A stretch of DNA of 7,689 bases from an uncultured beta proteobacterium (GTDB taxonomy: Bacteria; Pseudomonadota; Gammaproteobacteria; Burkholderiales; Burkholderiaceae), in assembly GCA_903938955.1 (NCBI GenBank), contig CAJAFJ010000562.1:1-7689 (forward strand). Reading direction: 5' to 3'. The notes under the pieces are model-generated. The model was not told the DNA's origin. It saw only the letters and a program-made list of their open reading frames with translations, and did not search any database. This document shows positions 1-7,135 of the stretch, in pieces. The first letter of the stretch is position 1. Each line of letters opens with the position of its first letter. The position numbers and the translations under genes are program-made.

Positions 1-1338
1 GATCTCATTGAAGCGCATCCAGGGGCTCAGTTGCAGGTCCGGGCTGAACAGGTTGCCGGGGCCGAGCAAAATATCCTGCTCCACCGCCTTGTAGGCCAAC
101 TCGGTGGCATTGGGCATGCCGGGGTGTTTGGCCCACAGAAAAATGCCGGCTTTGGGCTCCGAGAAAATCTCAAAACCGATGTTCAGCAGGCGCTTGGCCG
201 CCACTTCGTGCGCCTTGGCTAGCCGCTCGCGCACGCCCTTGATGTGTTTGCGCCAGCGGCCGTCCATCAGGGCGCCGTGCGCCAGGCGCTCGCTGAACTC
301 GGACGAGGTCAGGCCCGAAATCATTTTGAGCTGAGCCAGGTCTTCCAGCAAATCCGGGCTGGCTGCGAGGTAGCCGACCCGAATGTTGGGCGAAATGGTC
401 TTGGAGAAACTGCTGATGTAGATCACCCGGTTCAACTGGTCCAGGCTGGCCAGCGAGGGCCGGGGCTCGGGGTCCAGGTCGGCATAAATATCGTTTTCCA
501 CCACCAGAAAATCATGCTTTTCGGCCAGCTGCACCACGCGGTGCAAGTGCGCCAGCTGGGCCACCGAGCCGGTCGGGCTCTGCAGTCGGGGCTGGGTAAA
601 AAAGACCTTGGGCTGGTGCTCAACCACCAGGCGCTCCAGCGCCACCAGGTCGTAACCGGACGGGGTGCGGGGTACGCCCACCAGCCGCGCGCCCAGAAAG
701 CGCAGCGAGAACAGCAAGTTCGGGTAGCCGGGGTCGTCCACCAGCACCGCATCGCCCGGGCGCACCAAACGGCGCGCCACCAGGTCCATCGCCTGGCTGG
801 AGCCATGTGTGAGCAGCACCTGCTCGGCGGTGACGGCAATTTCCTGCTCGGCCAGCAAATCGCGCACCAGTTTGCGCAGCGGTGGGTAGCCTTTGGGCTC
901 ACCGTAGCCGCCCAAGTCCACGTTGTCGGCGGCCAGGCTGCGCAGGCTGCGGCGCACGCCTTCCTGAAACAGCCAGTCGCCCGGCAGCCAGCCGCAACCG
1001 GGCTTCATGCGCAGCGCCCGGTTCTCGAAAATGCGGCGCAAATACCACATCGAGTCAAAGCTGAAATTGGGCCCGTGGCCCGGTGTTTCGGTTGCCGTCA
1101 CCTGGCGCTGTTTGACAAAGAAGCCGGAGTGCGGGCGCGAGGCAAAGTAGCCCTGCGCCACCAGCCGGTCATAGGCGTCCACCACGGTAAAAACACTCAC
1201 CTTGTGGGCGTGCGCAAACTGGCGAATCGACGGCGCCTTGGCGCCCGAGCGCAGGGAGCCGTCTTCAATCACCAGACGAAAACCCTCCACGATTTGCAGC
1301 ACCAGCGGCGTTGAACTTTGAAGATTGAGAGAAAACAA
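1..1338 (-). CDS. MocR/GabR-type transcriptional regulator (GntR winged helix + PLP aminotransferase-like domain), C-terminus cut by window edge
   Basis: The minus-strand frame is open from about 1338 to base 1 (446 residues visible). Residues ~10-75 form a GntR-type winged helix, with PSIRQFA, then VSVFTVVDAYDRL as recognition helix, and the wing ending SGFFV. A linker leads into a fold-type I aminotransferase domain from ~residue 116. It shows GGYGEPKGYPPLR (Y145), QSPTG (~253-257), ENDIYAD (D283 and Y285, expected PLP contacts) and SSFSK with K313 as the expected Schiff-base lysine. This order is that of MocR proteins such as GabR and PdxR, which use PLP as cofactor or effector and usually control an adjacent gene. 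Divergence from gabT suggests a GabR-like, GABA-responsive role (inference). No ATG suits the N-terminus. TTG at 1338 is chosen because the winged helix begins right after it and an AGG lies 9 nt upstream. Probably only some 20-40 C-terminal residues are missing. Confidence 0.93.
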   Translation of the reverse strand, partial: MFSLNLQSSTPLVLQIVEGFRLVIEDGSLRSGAKAPSIRQFAHAHKVSVFTVVDAYDRLVAQGYFASRPHSGFFVKQRQVTATETPGHGPNFSFDSMWYLRRIFENRALRMKPGCGWLPGDWLFQEGVRRSLRSLAADNVDLGGYGEPKGYPPLRKLVRDLLAEQEIAVTAEQVLLTHGSSQAMDLVARRLVRPGDAVLVDDPGYPNLLFSLRFLGARLVGVPRTPSGYDLVALERLVVEHQPKVFFTQPRLQSPTGSVAQLAHLHRVVQLAEKHDFLVVENDIYADLDPEPRPSLASLDQLNRVIYISSFSKTISPNIRVGYLAASPDLLEDLAQLKMISGLTSSEFSERLAHGALMDGRWRKHIKGVRERLAKAHEVAAKRLLNIGFEIFSEPKAGIFLWAKHPGMPNATELAYKAVEQDILLGPGNLFSPDLQLSPWMRFNEI

Positions 1339-1483
1339 GGGTCTATACCTAAGGGTTTGGATGTACAGGGAGCGCCTACAGCACAGTGCATCCGAAAAAA
1401 GAGGCGAACTGTATATGGTAGCCCTCGCCACCAGCCCCTAAAGTTGCGCCAGTTTAAAAATTCCCTCAACGATCTGGATTGAT
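1339..1483. promoter_or_regulatory. Divergent regulator/gabT control region with three TGTACA-like half-sites
   Basis: This 145-nt gap separates the divergently transcribed regulator and gabT, so both promoters should lie here. Three related 10-mers are visible: GGATGTACAG (1359-1368), CAGTGCATCC (1384-1393) and CTGTATATGG (1409-1418). The first, read on the other strand, is CTGTACATCC, matching the second at 8 of 10 positions. The second and third share orientation with centres 25 nt apart, and the first and second centres are 23 nt apart. Repeated half-sites about two helical turns apart between a MocR gene and its target fit known MocR operators, so these are candidate binding sites (inference). 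No convincing sigma-70 -35/-10 pair was found. Weak -10 candidates are TATATG (1412-1417, plus strand) and TATAGA (complement of 1342-1347). Both promoters may therefore need an activator. Confidence 0.5.
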
Positions 1484-2782
1484 ATGAAAAGCGAAACCAA
1501 CTTGAACAATGCTGCACTCATGGCCCGCCGTCACGCTGCCGTCCCCCGCGGTGTGGGCTACAGCCACGAAGTTTTCATCGCCCGCGGTGAAAACGCCGAA
1601 GTCTGGGACATCGAAGGCAAGCGCTACGTCGACTTTGCCGGTGGCATTGCGGTGCTCAACACCGGCCACCGCCACCCTGCCATCATCGAAGCCGTCAAGG
1701 CCCAGCTCGACCTCTACACCCACACCTGCTTTCAGGTGCTGGCGTATGAGCCTTACGTTGAACTGGCCGAGCGCATCAACGCCAAGGCCCCCGGCGACTT
1801 CGCCAAGAAAACCCTGTTTTTGACCACCGGCTCCGAAGCGGTCGAAAACGCCATCAAGATCGCCCGCGCTCACACTAAGCGCTCCGCCGTGATTGCCTTC
1901 ACCAGCGCCTACCACGGCCGCACCTTGCTGACGCTGGGCCTGACCGGAAAAATCACCCCTTACAAAAACGGCTTCGGACCGTTCCCGGAAGAAATCTTCC
2001 GCGCCAAATTCCCGGACGCGCTGCACGGCGTGAGCATTGACGACTCGATGGCCTCGATCGAATTGATCTTCAAAAATGACGTCGAAGCCAGCCGCGTGGC
2101 GGCCATCATCGTGGAGCCGGTGCAGGGCGAAGGCGGCTTCAATGTGGCGCCAGCCGAATTTTTGCAGCGCCTGCGCGCCTTGTGCGACCAGCATGGCATT
2201 TTGCTGATTGCCGATGAAATCCAGACCGGCGCCGGTCGCACCGGCACCTGGTTTGCCGTTGAGCAAAGCGGCATTGCGCCCGACATGATCACCATGGCCA
2301 AGTCGATGGCCGGTGGTTTCCCGATCTCAGCCGTGGTCGGTCGTGCCGACGTGATGGACGCCCCCGCCCCTGGCGGCCTGGGCGGCACCTATGCCGGCAG
2401 CCCGATGTCTTGCGCCGCCGCGCTGGCGGTGCTGGATATTTTTGAGAAAGAAAACCTGCTGGAGCGCAGCCGTCAGCTGGGTGAGCGCATGACGGCCAGC
2501 CTGAAAAGCATGGCCGCGAAAAACAAGTGCATTGCCGATGTGCGCGGTTTGGGTGCCATGGTGGCGATTGAACTGTGCAAGAACGGTGATCTGCACCAAC
2601 CCGACGCAGACCTGACCAAGCGCCTGTGCGTCGAGGCCACCAAACGCGGCCTCATCCTGCTGTCTTGCGGCACGTACGGCAATGTCATCCGCATTTTGGT
2701 GCCCTTGACGGCCTCGGATGCGATTGTGGACGAAGGTTTGGCCATCATTGATGCGGCCTTGACCGCAGTTCAGTCGGTTTGA
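1484..2782 (+). CDS. gabT: 4-aminobutyrate aminotransferase (GABA transaminase)
   Basis: A 432-residue class III, PLP-dependent aminotransferase of normal family length. It transfers the amino group of GABA to 2-oxoglutarate, giving succinate semialdehyde and glutamate in the cytoplasm. Visible family marks are VWDIEGKRYVDFAGGIAVLNTGHRHP near the N-terminus, TTGSEAVENAIKIAR (phosphate-binding GSEA), SAYHGRT, EPVQGEGGF, DEIQTGAGRTG with D244 (PLP ring nitrogen) and MAKSMAGGFP with K273 as the Schiff-base lysine. D244 and K273 are 29 residues apart, as in E. coli GabT (D239/K268 from memory). The ATG at 1484 has only a weak GGA (1476-1478) before it, but the N-terminus fits the family. It is divergent from a GabR-like regulator and upstream of an ABC importer and a ureohydrolase that could supply GABA. 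5-Aminovalerate is a common secondary substrate of the family. Other class III aminotransferases are less likely given the overall match. Confidence 0.95.
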   Translation: MKSETNLNNAALMARRHAAVPRGVGYSHEVFIARGENAEVWDIEGKRYVDFAGGIAVLNTGHRHPAIIEAVKAQLDLYTHTCFQVLAYEPYVELAERINAKAPGDFAKKTLFLTTGSEAVENAIKIARAHTKRSAVIAFTSAYHGRTLLTLGLTGKITPYKNGFGPFPEEIFRAKFPDALHGVSIDDSMASIELIFKNDVEASRVAAIIVEPVQGEGGFNVAPAEFLQRLRALCDQHGILLIADEIQTGAGRTGTWFAVEQSGIAPDMITMAKSMAGGFPISAVVGRADVMDAPAPGGLGGTYAGSPMSCAAALAVLDIFEKENLLERSRQLGERMTASLKSMAAKNKCIADVRGLGAMVAIELCKNGDLHQPDADLTKRLCVEATKRGLILLSCGTYGNVIRILVPLTASDAIVDEGLAIIDAALTAVQSV

Positions 2783-2791
2783 TTTTCCAGC

Positions 2792-2822
2792 GATAGCAAT
2801 AGCTGGCCCAGTTATTGCTATC
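2792..2822. repeat. 31-nt near-perfect palindrome between gabT and the ABC operon
   Basis: The arms GATAGCAATA (2792-2801) and TATTGCTATC (2813-2822) are exact reverse complements. The inner CTGG (2803-2806) and CCAG (2808-2811) are also complementary around a single central C (2807). The one non-Watson-Crick pair is G2802 with T2812. It starts 10 nt after the gabT stop. No T-run follows it, so it is not a standard intrinsic terminator. It could be an RNA hairpin that stabilises or attenuates the gabT transcript, a copy of a dispersed REP-like palindrome, or a protein-binding site. Confidence 0.8.
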
Positions 2823-2835
2823 TGTAAATATACAT
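2822..2835. promoter_or_regulatory. CTGTA-N4-TACAT element upstream of the ABC importer operon
   Basis: This 14-nt element carries the inverted half-sites TGTA and TACA around AATA. It starts on the last base of the palindrome, about 48 nt before the ATPase start. The same TGTA/TACA core recurs in the regulator-gabT intergenic region (1359-1368 and 1409-1418), so one regulator may act on both units (inference). The embedded TATACA (2829-2834) could serve as a -10 box, but no good -35 lies at the right distance. The element is short and AT-rich, so chance occurrence is possible. Confidence 0.35.
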
Positions 2836-2882
2836 CGCAGCATTTTGCCCCTGTCATCCAAGCCAAAAGGTCTTCTCAAAAC

Positions 2883-3965
2883 ATGTCGTCCAAAGAACTA
2901 GTGAAGTTTGCAGGGGTTCAAAAAACCTACGATGGCAAAACCCTTGTGGTGCGCGATCTCAACCTCGACATCCAACCGGGAGAGTTCCTCTCGCTGCTCG
3001 GGCCGTCAGGCTCTGGCAAAACCACCACCCTCATGATGCTGGCCGGCTTTGAGTCGCCAACCTCAGGCGAGATTTTTCTCTCCGGCAAACCGATCACCAA
3101 AACGCCGCCGCACAAGCGCAACTTTGGCATGGTGTTCCAGAACTACGCGCTGTTTCCGCACATGAGCGTGGCGGACAACGTGGCCTACCCGCTGACAGTG
3201 CGCAAAGTGCCCAAGTCAGAGCGCGAAACCAAGGTCAAGCGTGCGCTGGACATGGTGCACCTGGGCCCGATGGGCGACCGTTTTCCGGGTCAGCTCTCAG
3301 GCGGCCAGCAGCAGCGCGTGGCGCTGGCCCGCGCCCTGGTGTTCAACCCGCAACTGGTCCTGATGGACGAGCCGCTGGGCGCGCTGGACAAACAACTGCG
3401 CGAGCACATGCAGATCGAGTTGAAAGAACTGCACCGCAAGCTGGGTCTGACCTTTGTCTACGTCACACACGACCAGTCCGAGGCGCTGACCATGTCCGAC
3501 CGCGTGGCTGTGTTTCACGACGGCGCCATCCAGCAAATCGACGTCGTGACGGCCCTGTATGAAACCCCGGTCAACCGCTTTGTGGCGGGATTTGTCGGCG
3601 ACAACACCGTCTTTAATGGCCTGCTGGCGAGCACCAATGGCAACCAATGCGAGGTGCGGCTGCCCGATGGCACGGCACTGGTCGGCCTGAACGTCAATGG
3701 CGCCGTCAGCAACAACCCAGTGCAGGCCTGCATCCGGCCCGAGCGCATCGGCGTGCACCTGGGCGCCGACAAGCCGTGTGACAACAGCCTGGCCGTCACC
3801 GTCATTGACGTGATTTATTTTGGCGACCACCTGCGCCTGCTGTGCGCGCTGCCGAGCCAGGCCGAAGCCACCGTCAAGATCCCTTTATCGGCCCATGCCA
3901 TTCCCCAGCCGGGTCACACCGCCTGGCTGCATTTGCCTCCCGAGCACCTCCGGATCTACCTTTGA
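2883..3965 (+). CDS. ABC importer ATPase, PotA-like, with C-terminal TOBE domain
   Basis: A 360-residue nucleotide-binding subunit that would drive uptake through the two permeases encoded downstream. All ATPase motifs are intact: Walker A GPSGSGKT (40-47), Q-loop Q86 in VFQNYALFPH, signature LSGGQ (138-142), Walker B LVLMDEP (158-164), D-loop GALD (166-169) and H-loop H196 in VTHDQ. The C-terminal ~120 residues, with RPERIGVHL and VIDVIYFGDHLRLLC, match the TOBE-type regulatory domain of PotA/FbpC/MalK-class ATPases. An AAAAGG stretch (2865-2870) lies 12 nt before the ATG, a rather long spacing. The gene is the first of a closely spaced run (44 nt to the binding-protein gene). Sequence alone would give 'spermidine/putrescine ATPase', but the substrate is set by the binding protein and permeases, which here suggest GABA or a related compound. 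Confidence 0.95.
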   Translation: MSSKELVKFAGVQKTYDGKTLVVRDLNLDIQPGEFLSLLGPSGSGKTTTLMMLAGFESPTSGEIFLSGKPITKTPPHKRNFGMVFQNYALFPHMSVADNVAYPLTVRKVPKSERETKVKRALDMVHLGPMGDRFPGQLSGGQQQRVALARALVFNPQLVLMDEPLGALDKQLREHMQIELKELHRKLGLTFVYVTHDQSEALTMSDRVAVFHDGAIQQIDVVTALYETPVNRFVAGFVGDNTVFNGLLASTNGNQCEVRLPDGTALVGLNVNGAVSNNPVQACIRPERIGVHLGADKPCDNSLAVTVIDVIYFGDHLRLLCALPSQAEATVKIPLSAHAIPQPGHTAWLHLPPEHLRIYL

Positions 3966-3993
3966 TCCAATGCAAACCCTGATCCATAAACCT

Positions 3994-4000
3994 AGAAGGA
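3994..4000 (+). promoter_or_regulatory. Ribosome binding site of the periplasmic binding protein gene
   Basis: AGAAGGA sits 8 nt before the ATG at 4009. It decides the start: the same reading frame is open back to 3820, but that extension lies inside the ATPase gene and would bury the signal peptide. Confidence 0.8.
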
Positions 4001-4008
4001 CTTCGTCG

Positions 4009-5040
4009 ATGAAACTCAAACCAATCGTGGCCGCCGTAGCCGTTGTGGCCTCTTTCGCCAGCTTCGCCCAGACCCAGATCACGGTCGTGAATTTTGGTGG
4101 TGCCAATGGCAACGCCCAGAAAAAAGCCTATATCGAGCCCTTTGAGAAAAGCAGCGGCATCAAAGTAGTGGGCGTTGAGTACAACGGCGAGCAGGCCAAA
4201 ATCAAGGCCATGGTCGAAGCCAAGAAAGTCAGCTGGGACGTGGTCGAGGTCGAATCCCCCGACGTGACCCGTGGCTGCGACGAAGGCCTGTTTGAAAAAC
4301 TCGACTACAGCAAGATTGGCAACAAGGCCGACTTCGCCCCCGCTGCGGTGCATGAGTGCGGCATTGGCATCTTTATCTGGTCGACCGTGATGGCCTACAA
4401 CGCCGACAAACTCAAGACCGCCCCCACCACCTGGGCCGACTTCTGGGACACCAAGAAATTTCCCGGCAAACGCGCCATGCGCAAGGGCGCCCGTTACAAC
4501 GTCGAATTCGCCCTGATGGCCGACGGCGTGGCGGTGCAGGACGTGTACAAGGTGCTGATGACCAAAGAAGGCGCCGACCGCGCCTTCAAGAAACTGACCG
4601 AACTCAAGCCCAACATCCAGTGGTGGGAAGCCGGTGCCCAGCCTCCCCAGTTCCTGGTGGCGGGCGACGTGGTCATGACCACCGCCTACAACGGCCGCAT
4701 TGATGCCGCCCAGCGCGAAGGCAAAAACCTGCAAATCACCTGGACCGGCGGCATTTATGACCTCGACTTCTGGGTCATGCCCAAAGGCACGCCTAACAAG
4801 GACGCGGCTTTGAAATACATCGCCCTGGCCAGCAGTGCGGACGCTCAGGCCACCTACGCCAAAAACATTTCCTACGGCCCGACCAACACCAAGGCCCTGG
4901 CCAAGCTGGACGCCAAAACGCTAGGCATGCTGCCGACGTCGCCCACCAATGCCAAGACGGCTTTGCAGTTCAACGTGCCGTTCTGGGCTGACCAGGGTGA
5001 GGCGCTGGAGAAGCGTTTCGCCGCTTGGGCTGCACAGTAA
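4009..5040 (+). CDS. Periplasmic solute-binding protein, PotD/PotF superfamily, probably GABA-type
   Basis: A 343-residue extracytoplasmic binding protein. The N-terminus is a Sec signal peptide: K2/K4, a hydrophobic stretch 5-19, and likely cleavage after SFA (residue 20). There is no lipobox Cys, so the mature protein should be soluble in the periplasm. The fold is that of the spermidine/putrescine-binding family (VVNFGGANG start, TTWADFWDTKKFPGKRA, final FWADQGEALEKRFAAWA). The polyamine pocket is not kept. From remembered PotD sequence, its GGIFWMDS segment aligns with GGIYDLDF here (247-254), so PotD Trp255 becomes D251 while Asp257 is kept as D253. The N-terminal aromatic pair of PotD (NWTEY) is NFGGA here. 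R230 in the YNGRID segment lies 23 residues before D253, the spacing of Arg203/Asp226 in Atu4243, a GABA-binding protein. This fits a zwitterionic ligand such as GABA. Superfamily membership is firm; ligand identity is inference. Confidence 0.9.
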   Translation: MKLKPIVAAVAVVASFASFAQTQITVVNFGGANGNAQKKAYIEPFEKSSGIKVVGVEYNGEQAKIKAMVEAKKVSWDVVEVESPDVTRGCDEGLFEKLDYSKIGNKADFAPAAVHECGIGIFIWSTVMAYNADKLKTAPTTWADFWDTKKFPGKRAMRKGARYNVEFALMADGVAVQDVYKVLMTKEGADRAFKKLTELKPNIQWWEAGAQPPQFLVAGDVVMTTAYNGRIDAAQREGKNLQITWTGGIYDLDFWVMPKGTPNKDAALKYIALASSADAQATYAKNISYGPTNTKALAKLDAKTLGMLPTSPTNAKTALQFNVPFWADQGEALEKRFAAWAAQ

Positions 5041-5048
5041 GCGACGAC

Positions 5049-5053
5049 AGGAG
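5049..5053 (+). promoter_or_regulatory. Ribosome binding site choosing between two ATGs of the long permease
   Basis: AGGAG lies 2 nt before the ATG at 5056 and 8 nt before the in-frame ATG at 5062. Normal spacing favours 5062, two codons shorter. Confidence 0.65.
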
Positions 5054-5061
5054 AGATGGCG

Positions 5062-6303
5062 ATGGCACACACCTTGTCCCAAGTCCCCGGTAGCCTGGCG
5101 CGCCAGCTCAAGCGCGTCGAGCTCCGAAAGCGTGCTTTCGCGATCTCTTTGACACTGCCGCTGCTGCTGTTTCTGGTGATCACTTTTCTGGTTCCCATCG
5201 GCGCGCTACTGGTGCGCTCGGTGGAAAACCCGGAAGTGGCCAACACCCTGAGCCACACGGCCCGGGTGTTGTCTGACTGGAACCGCACCAGCGCGCCACC
5301 GGATGCGGCCTATGCGGCCTTGGTCGAGGACCTCTCGGCCATTCAAGAACAATCGGATGCCGGCGCCCTGGCGCGTCGGCTTAACAGCGAAGTCAGCGGT
5401 GCCCGCTCGCTGATCATGGCCACTTACCGCGCCCTGCCGCTGGACCAGGGCCTGAGTCCGGCCCAGACGCGGGAACGCCTGCTGGCGCTGGATGCGCGGT
5501 GGGGCGACCTGAGTTACTGGCAGGCAATAGCCAAAAACGGCTCGCGCTGGACACCCGACTACCTGCTGGCCTCGATCGACCTGCAGCGCGATGTACAAGG
5601 CAACATCGGCAAGGTCGACGCCGAGAGCGCCGCGTTCAGCAAAATTCTGGTTCGCACCTTCCAGATCAGTGCCGTGGTGACCGTGTTTTGCCTGCTGCTG
5701 GGTTATCCGCTGGCCTACTGGCTGTCGACCCTGCCCGCACGCAAGGCCAATATGCTGATGATTCTGGTGCTGGTGCCGTTCTGGACCTCGATTCTGGTGC
5801 GGGTCGCCGCCTGGATCGTGCTGCTGCAATCCAACGGGCTGGTGAACCGCTCGCTGATGGGCATCGGGCTCATTGAGGACCCGTTGCCGCTGCTCTTTAA
5901 CCGGCTGGGCGTGGTGATTGCCATGGTCCACATCCTGCTGCCCTTCATGATTTTGCCGCTTTACAGCGTGATGAAATCTGTGCCCACCACCTACTTGCGT
6001 GCCGCCATTTCACTGGGCAGCTCGCCGCTGGCCGCGTTTTTCCGGGTCTACGTGCCACAAACCTGGCCGGGCGTAGGCGCCGGCGGTTTGCTGGTGTTCA
6101 TTCTCAGCATTGGTTATTACGTGACCCCCGCCCTGCTGGGTGGCGCTGACGACCAGATGCTGAGCTACTACATCGCCCAATACACCAATGTCAACGTCAA
6201 CTGGGGCATGGCCTGCGCGCTGGGCGCCGTGTTGTTAACCGCCACCCTGGTGCTCTACGCGTTATACCGGCGCGTGGTCAAGTCTGAACTGAGTTTGGGA
6301 TAA
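5062..6303 (+). CDS. ABC importer permease, PotB-like, with large periplasmic insert
   Basis: A 413-residue inner-membrane permease (415 if the ATG at 5056 is used). TM1 spans about 27-51, followed by a hydrophilic stretch of about 140 residues (~55-195). Five more hydrophobic segments follow near 200-222, 231-255, 285-310, 338-360 and 383-407. The ATPase-coupling EAA loop is YLRAAISLGSSPLAAFFRVYVP (from residue 311), lying between TM4 and TM5 as in PotB and related subunits. The family member PotB is about 275-285 residues, and most of the extra length is the insert after TM1, predicted to face the periplasm next to the binding protein. The insert has no Cys, contains helical charged segments and ends in SYWQAIAKNGSRWTPDYLLASIDLQRD. 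The gene follows the binding protein by 21 nt and precedes the second permease by 5 nt, so all are probably on one transcript. Confidence 0.93.
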   Translation: MAHTLSQVPGSLARQLKRVELRKRAFAISLTLPLLLFLVITFLVPIGALLVRSVENPEVANTLSHTARVLSDWNRTSAPPDAAYAALVEDLSAIQEQSDAGALARRLNSEVSGARSLIMATYRALPLDQGLSPAQTRERLLALDARWGDLSYWQAIAKNGSRWTPDYLLASIDLQRDVQGNIGKVDAESAAFSKILVRTFQISAVVTVFCLLLGYPLAYWLSTLPARKANMLMILVLVPFWTSILVRVAAWIVLLQSNGLVNRSLMGIGLIEDPLPLLFNRLGVVIAMVHILLPFMILPLYSVMKSVPTTYLRAAISLGSSPLAAFFRVYVPQTWPGVGAGGLLVFILSIGYYVTPALLGGADDQMLSYYIAQYTNVNVNWGMACALGAVLLTATLVLYALYRRVVKSELSLG

Positions 6304-6308
6304 GCCTC

Positions 6309-7133
6309 ATGCACCTGCCATCACTCCCCATTTTTCCCGCCTACGCCACGCTGGCGGACAAGGTCGGCTGGTACGCCTTTCGTGCACTTTGCATCGGTGT
6401 GCTGCTGTTCTTGCTGCTGCCGATCCTGGTGATCATTCCGCTGTCATTCAGCTCCAGCTCGTTCCTGGCCTATCCGATGCCGGGCTGGTCCCTGCAGTGG
6501 TATGAGAACCTGTTCAACTCCAGCGACTGGGGCCGTGCCGCCCGCAACAGCTTTATTGTTGCGCCGCTGGCCACCGTGCTCGCCACCGTGCTGGGCACAC
6601 TGGCTGCCGTCGGGCTGGCGCGGGTCCAGTTCTGGGGCAAGGGGCTGTTGATGAGCCTGCTGATCGCACCGATGGTGGTGCCGATCGTGGTGGTGGGCGT
6701 CAGCACCTATTTGTTTTTTGCCAAGATTGGCCTGGCCGACACCTACCTGGGCCTGATCCTGGTACACGCCGCGTTGGGCGCACCCTTTGTGCTGACCACG
6801 GTGCTGGCCACGCTGCAGGGCTTTAATGACAACCTGGTGCGCGCCAGCCTGAGCCTGGGGGCCACGCCGCTGTCCACCTTCTTTCGCATCACCTTGCCGA
6901 TCATTGCACCGGGTGTAATTTCAGGCGCGCTGTTTGCCTTTGCCACCTCGTTTGACGAGGTGGTGGTGACGCTGTTTATTGCCGGGCCGTCGCAGGTCAC
7001 GCTGCCGCGCCAGATGTTTACCGGCATCCGCGAAAACATCACCCCCACCATTGCTGCCGTGGCCACACTGCTGATCATTTTCACCAGCACCCTGATGCTC
7101 GGCCTGGAATGGCTACGTGGCAAAAAGCACTGA
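6309..7133 (+). CDS. ABC importer permease, PotC-like
   Basis: A 274-residue inner-membrane subunit, close to the usual length of PotC. Six hydrophobic segments are visible (~25-45, 80-105, 111-138, 146-169, 204-226 and 246-270). The EAA loop VRASLSLGATPLSTFFRITLP begins near residue 177. The segment FAFATSFDEVVVTLFIAG in TM5 is typical of the PotC/PotI class. It should pair with the longer permease to form the heterodimeric channel energised by the PotA-like ATPase. The start lies 5 nt after the previous stop with no strong ribosome binding site, which suggests translational coupling. Confidence 0.94.
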   Translation: MHLPSLPIFPAYATLADKVGWYAFRALCIGVLLFLLLPILVIIPLSFSSSSFLAYPMPGWSLQWYENLFNSSDWGRAARNSFIVAPLATVLATVLGTLAAVGLARVQFWGKGLLMSLLIAPMVVPIVVVGVSTYLFFAKIGLADTYLGLILVHAALGAPFVLTTVLATLQGFNDNLVRASLSLGATPLSTFFRITLPIIAPGVISGALFAFATSFDEVVVTLFIAGPSQVTLPRQMFTGIRENITPTIAAVATLLIIFTSTLMLGLEWLRGKKH

Positions 7134-7135
7134 CC

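Noticed and set aside
244..1314. Long plus-strand open frame of 356 codons opposite the regulator
   Set aside because: It is antisense to a clear MocR-family protein and gives a His/Gln/Ala-rich translation with no recognisable motif, a usual by-product of GC-rich coding DNA.
1466..2266. Minus-strand open frame opposite gabT
   Set aside because: It overlaps an intact GabT on the other strand, and its low-complexity Gly/Val/Ala/Asp-rich translation has no family features.
2792..2822. Palindrome as an intrinsic terminator of gabT
   Set aside because: The stem is AT-rich at its base and followed by TGTAAATATAC rather than a T-run, so the standard signature is absent.
3551..3570. CTGTAT inside the ATPase gene as another regulator half-site
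   Set aside because: It is within coding sequence, isolated, and expected by chance for a 6-mer.
3820..4008. In-frame upstream extension of the binding protein gene
   Set aside because: It lies within the ATPase gene in another frame and would place residues before a clear signal peptide; the AGAAGGA at 3994-4000 supports the ATG at 4009.
3874..4734. Minus-strand open frame of 286 codons opposite the binding protein
   Set aside because: Antisense shadow of a well-supported gene; Gly/His/Val-rich with no motif.
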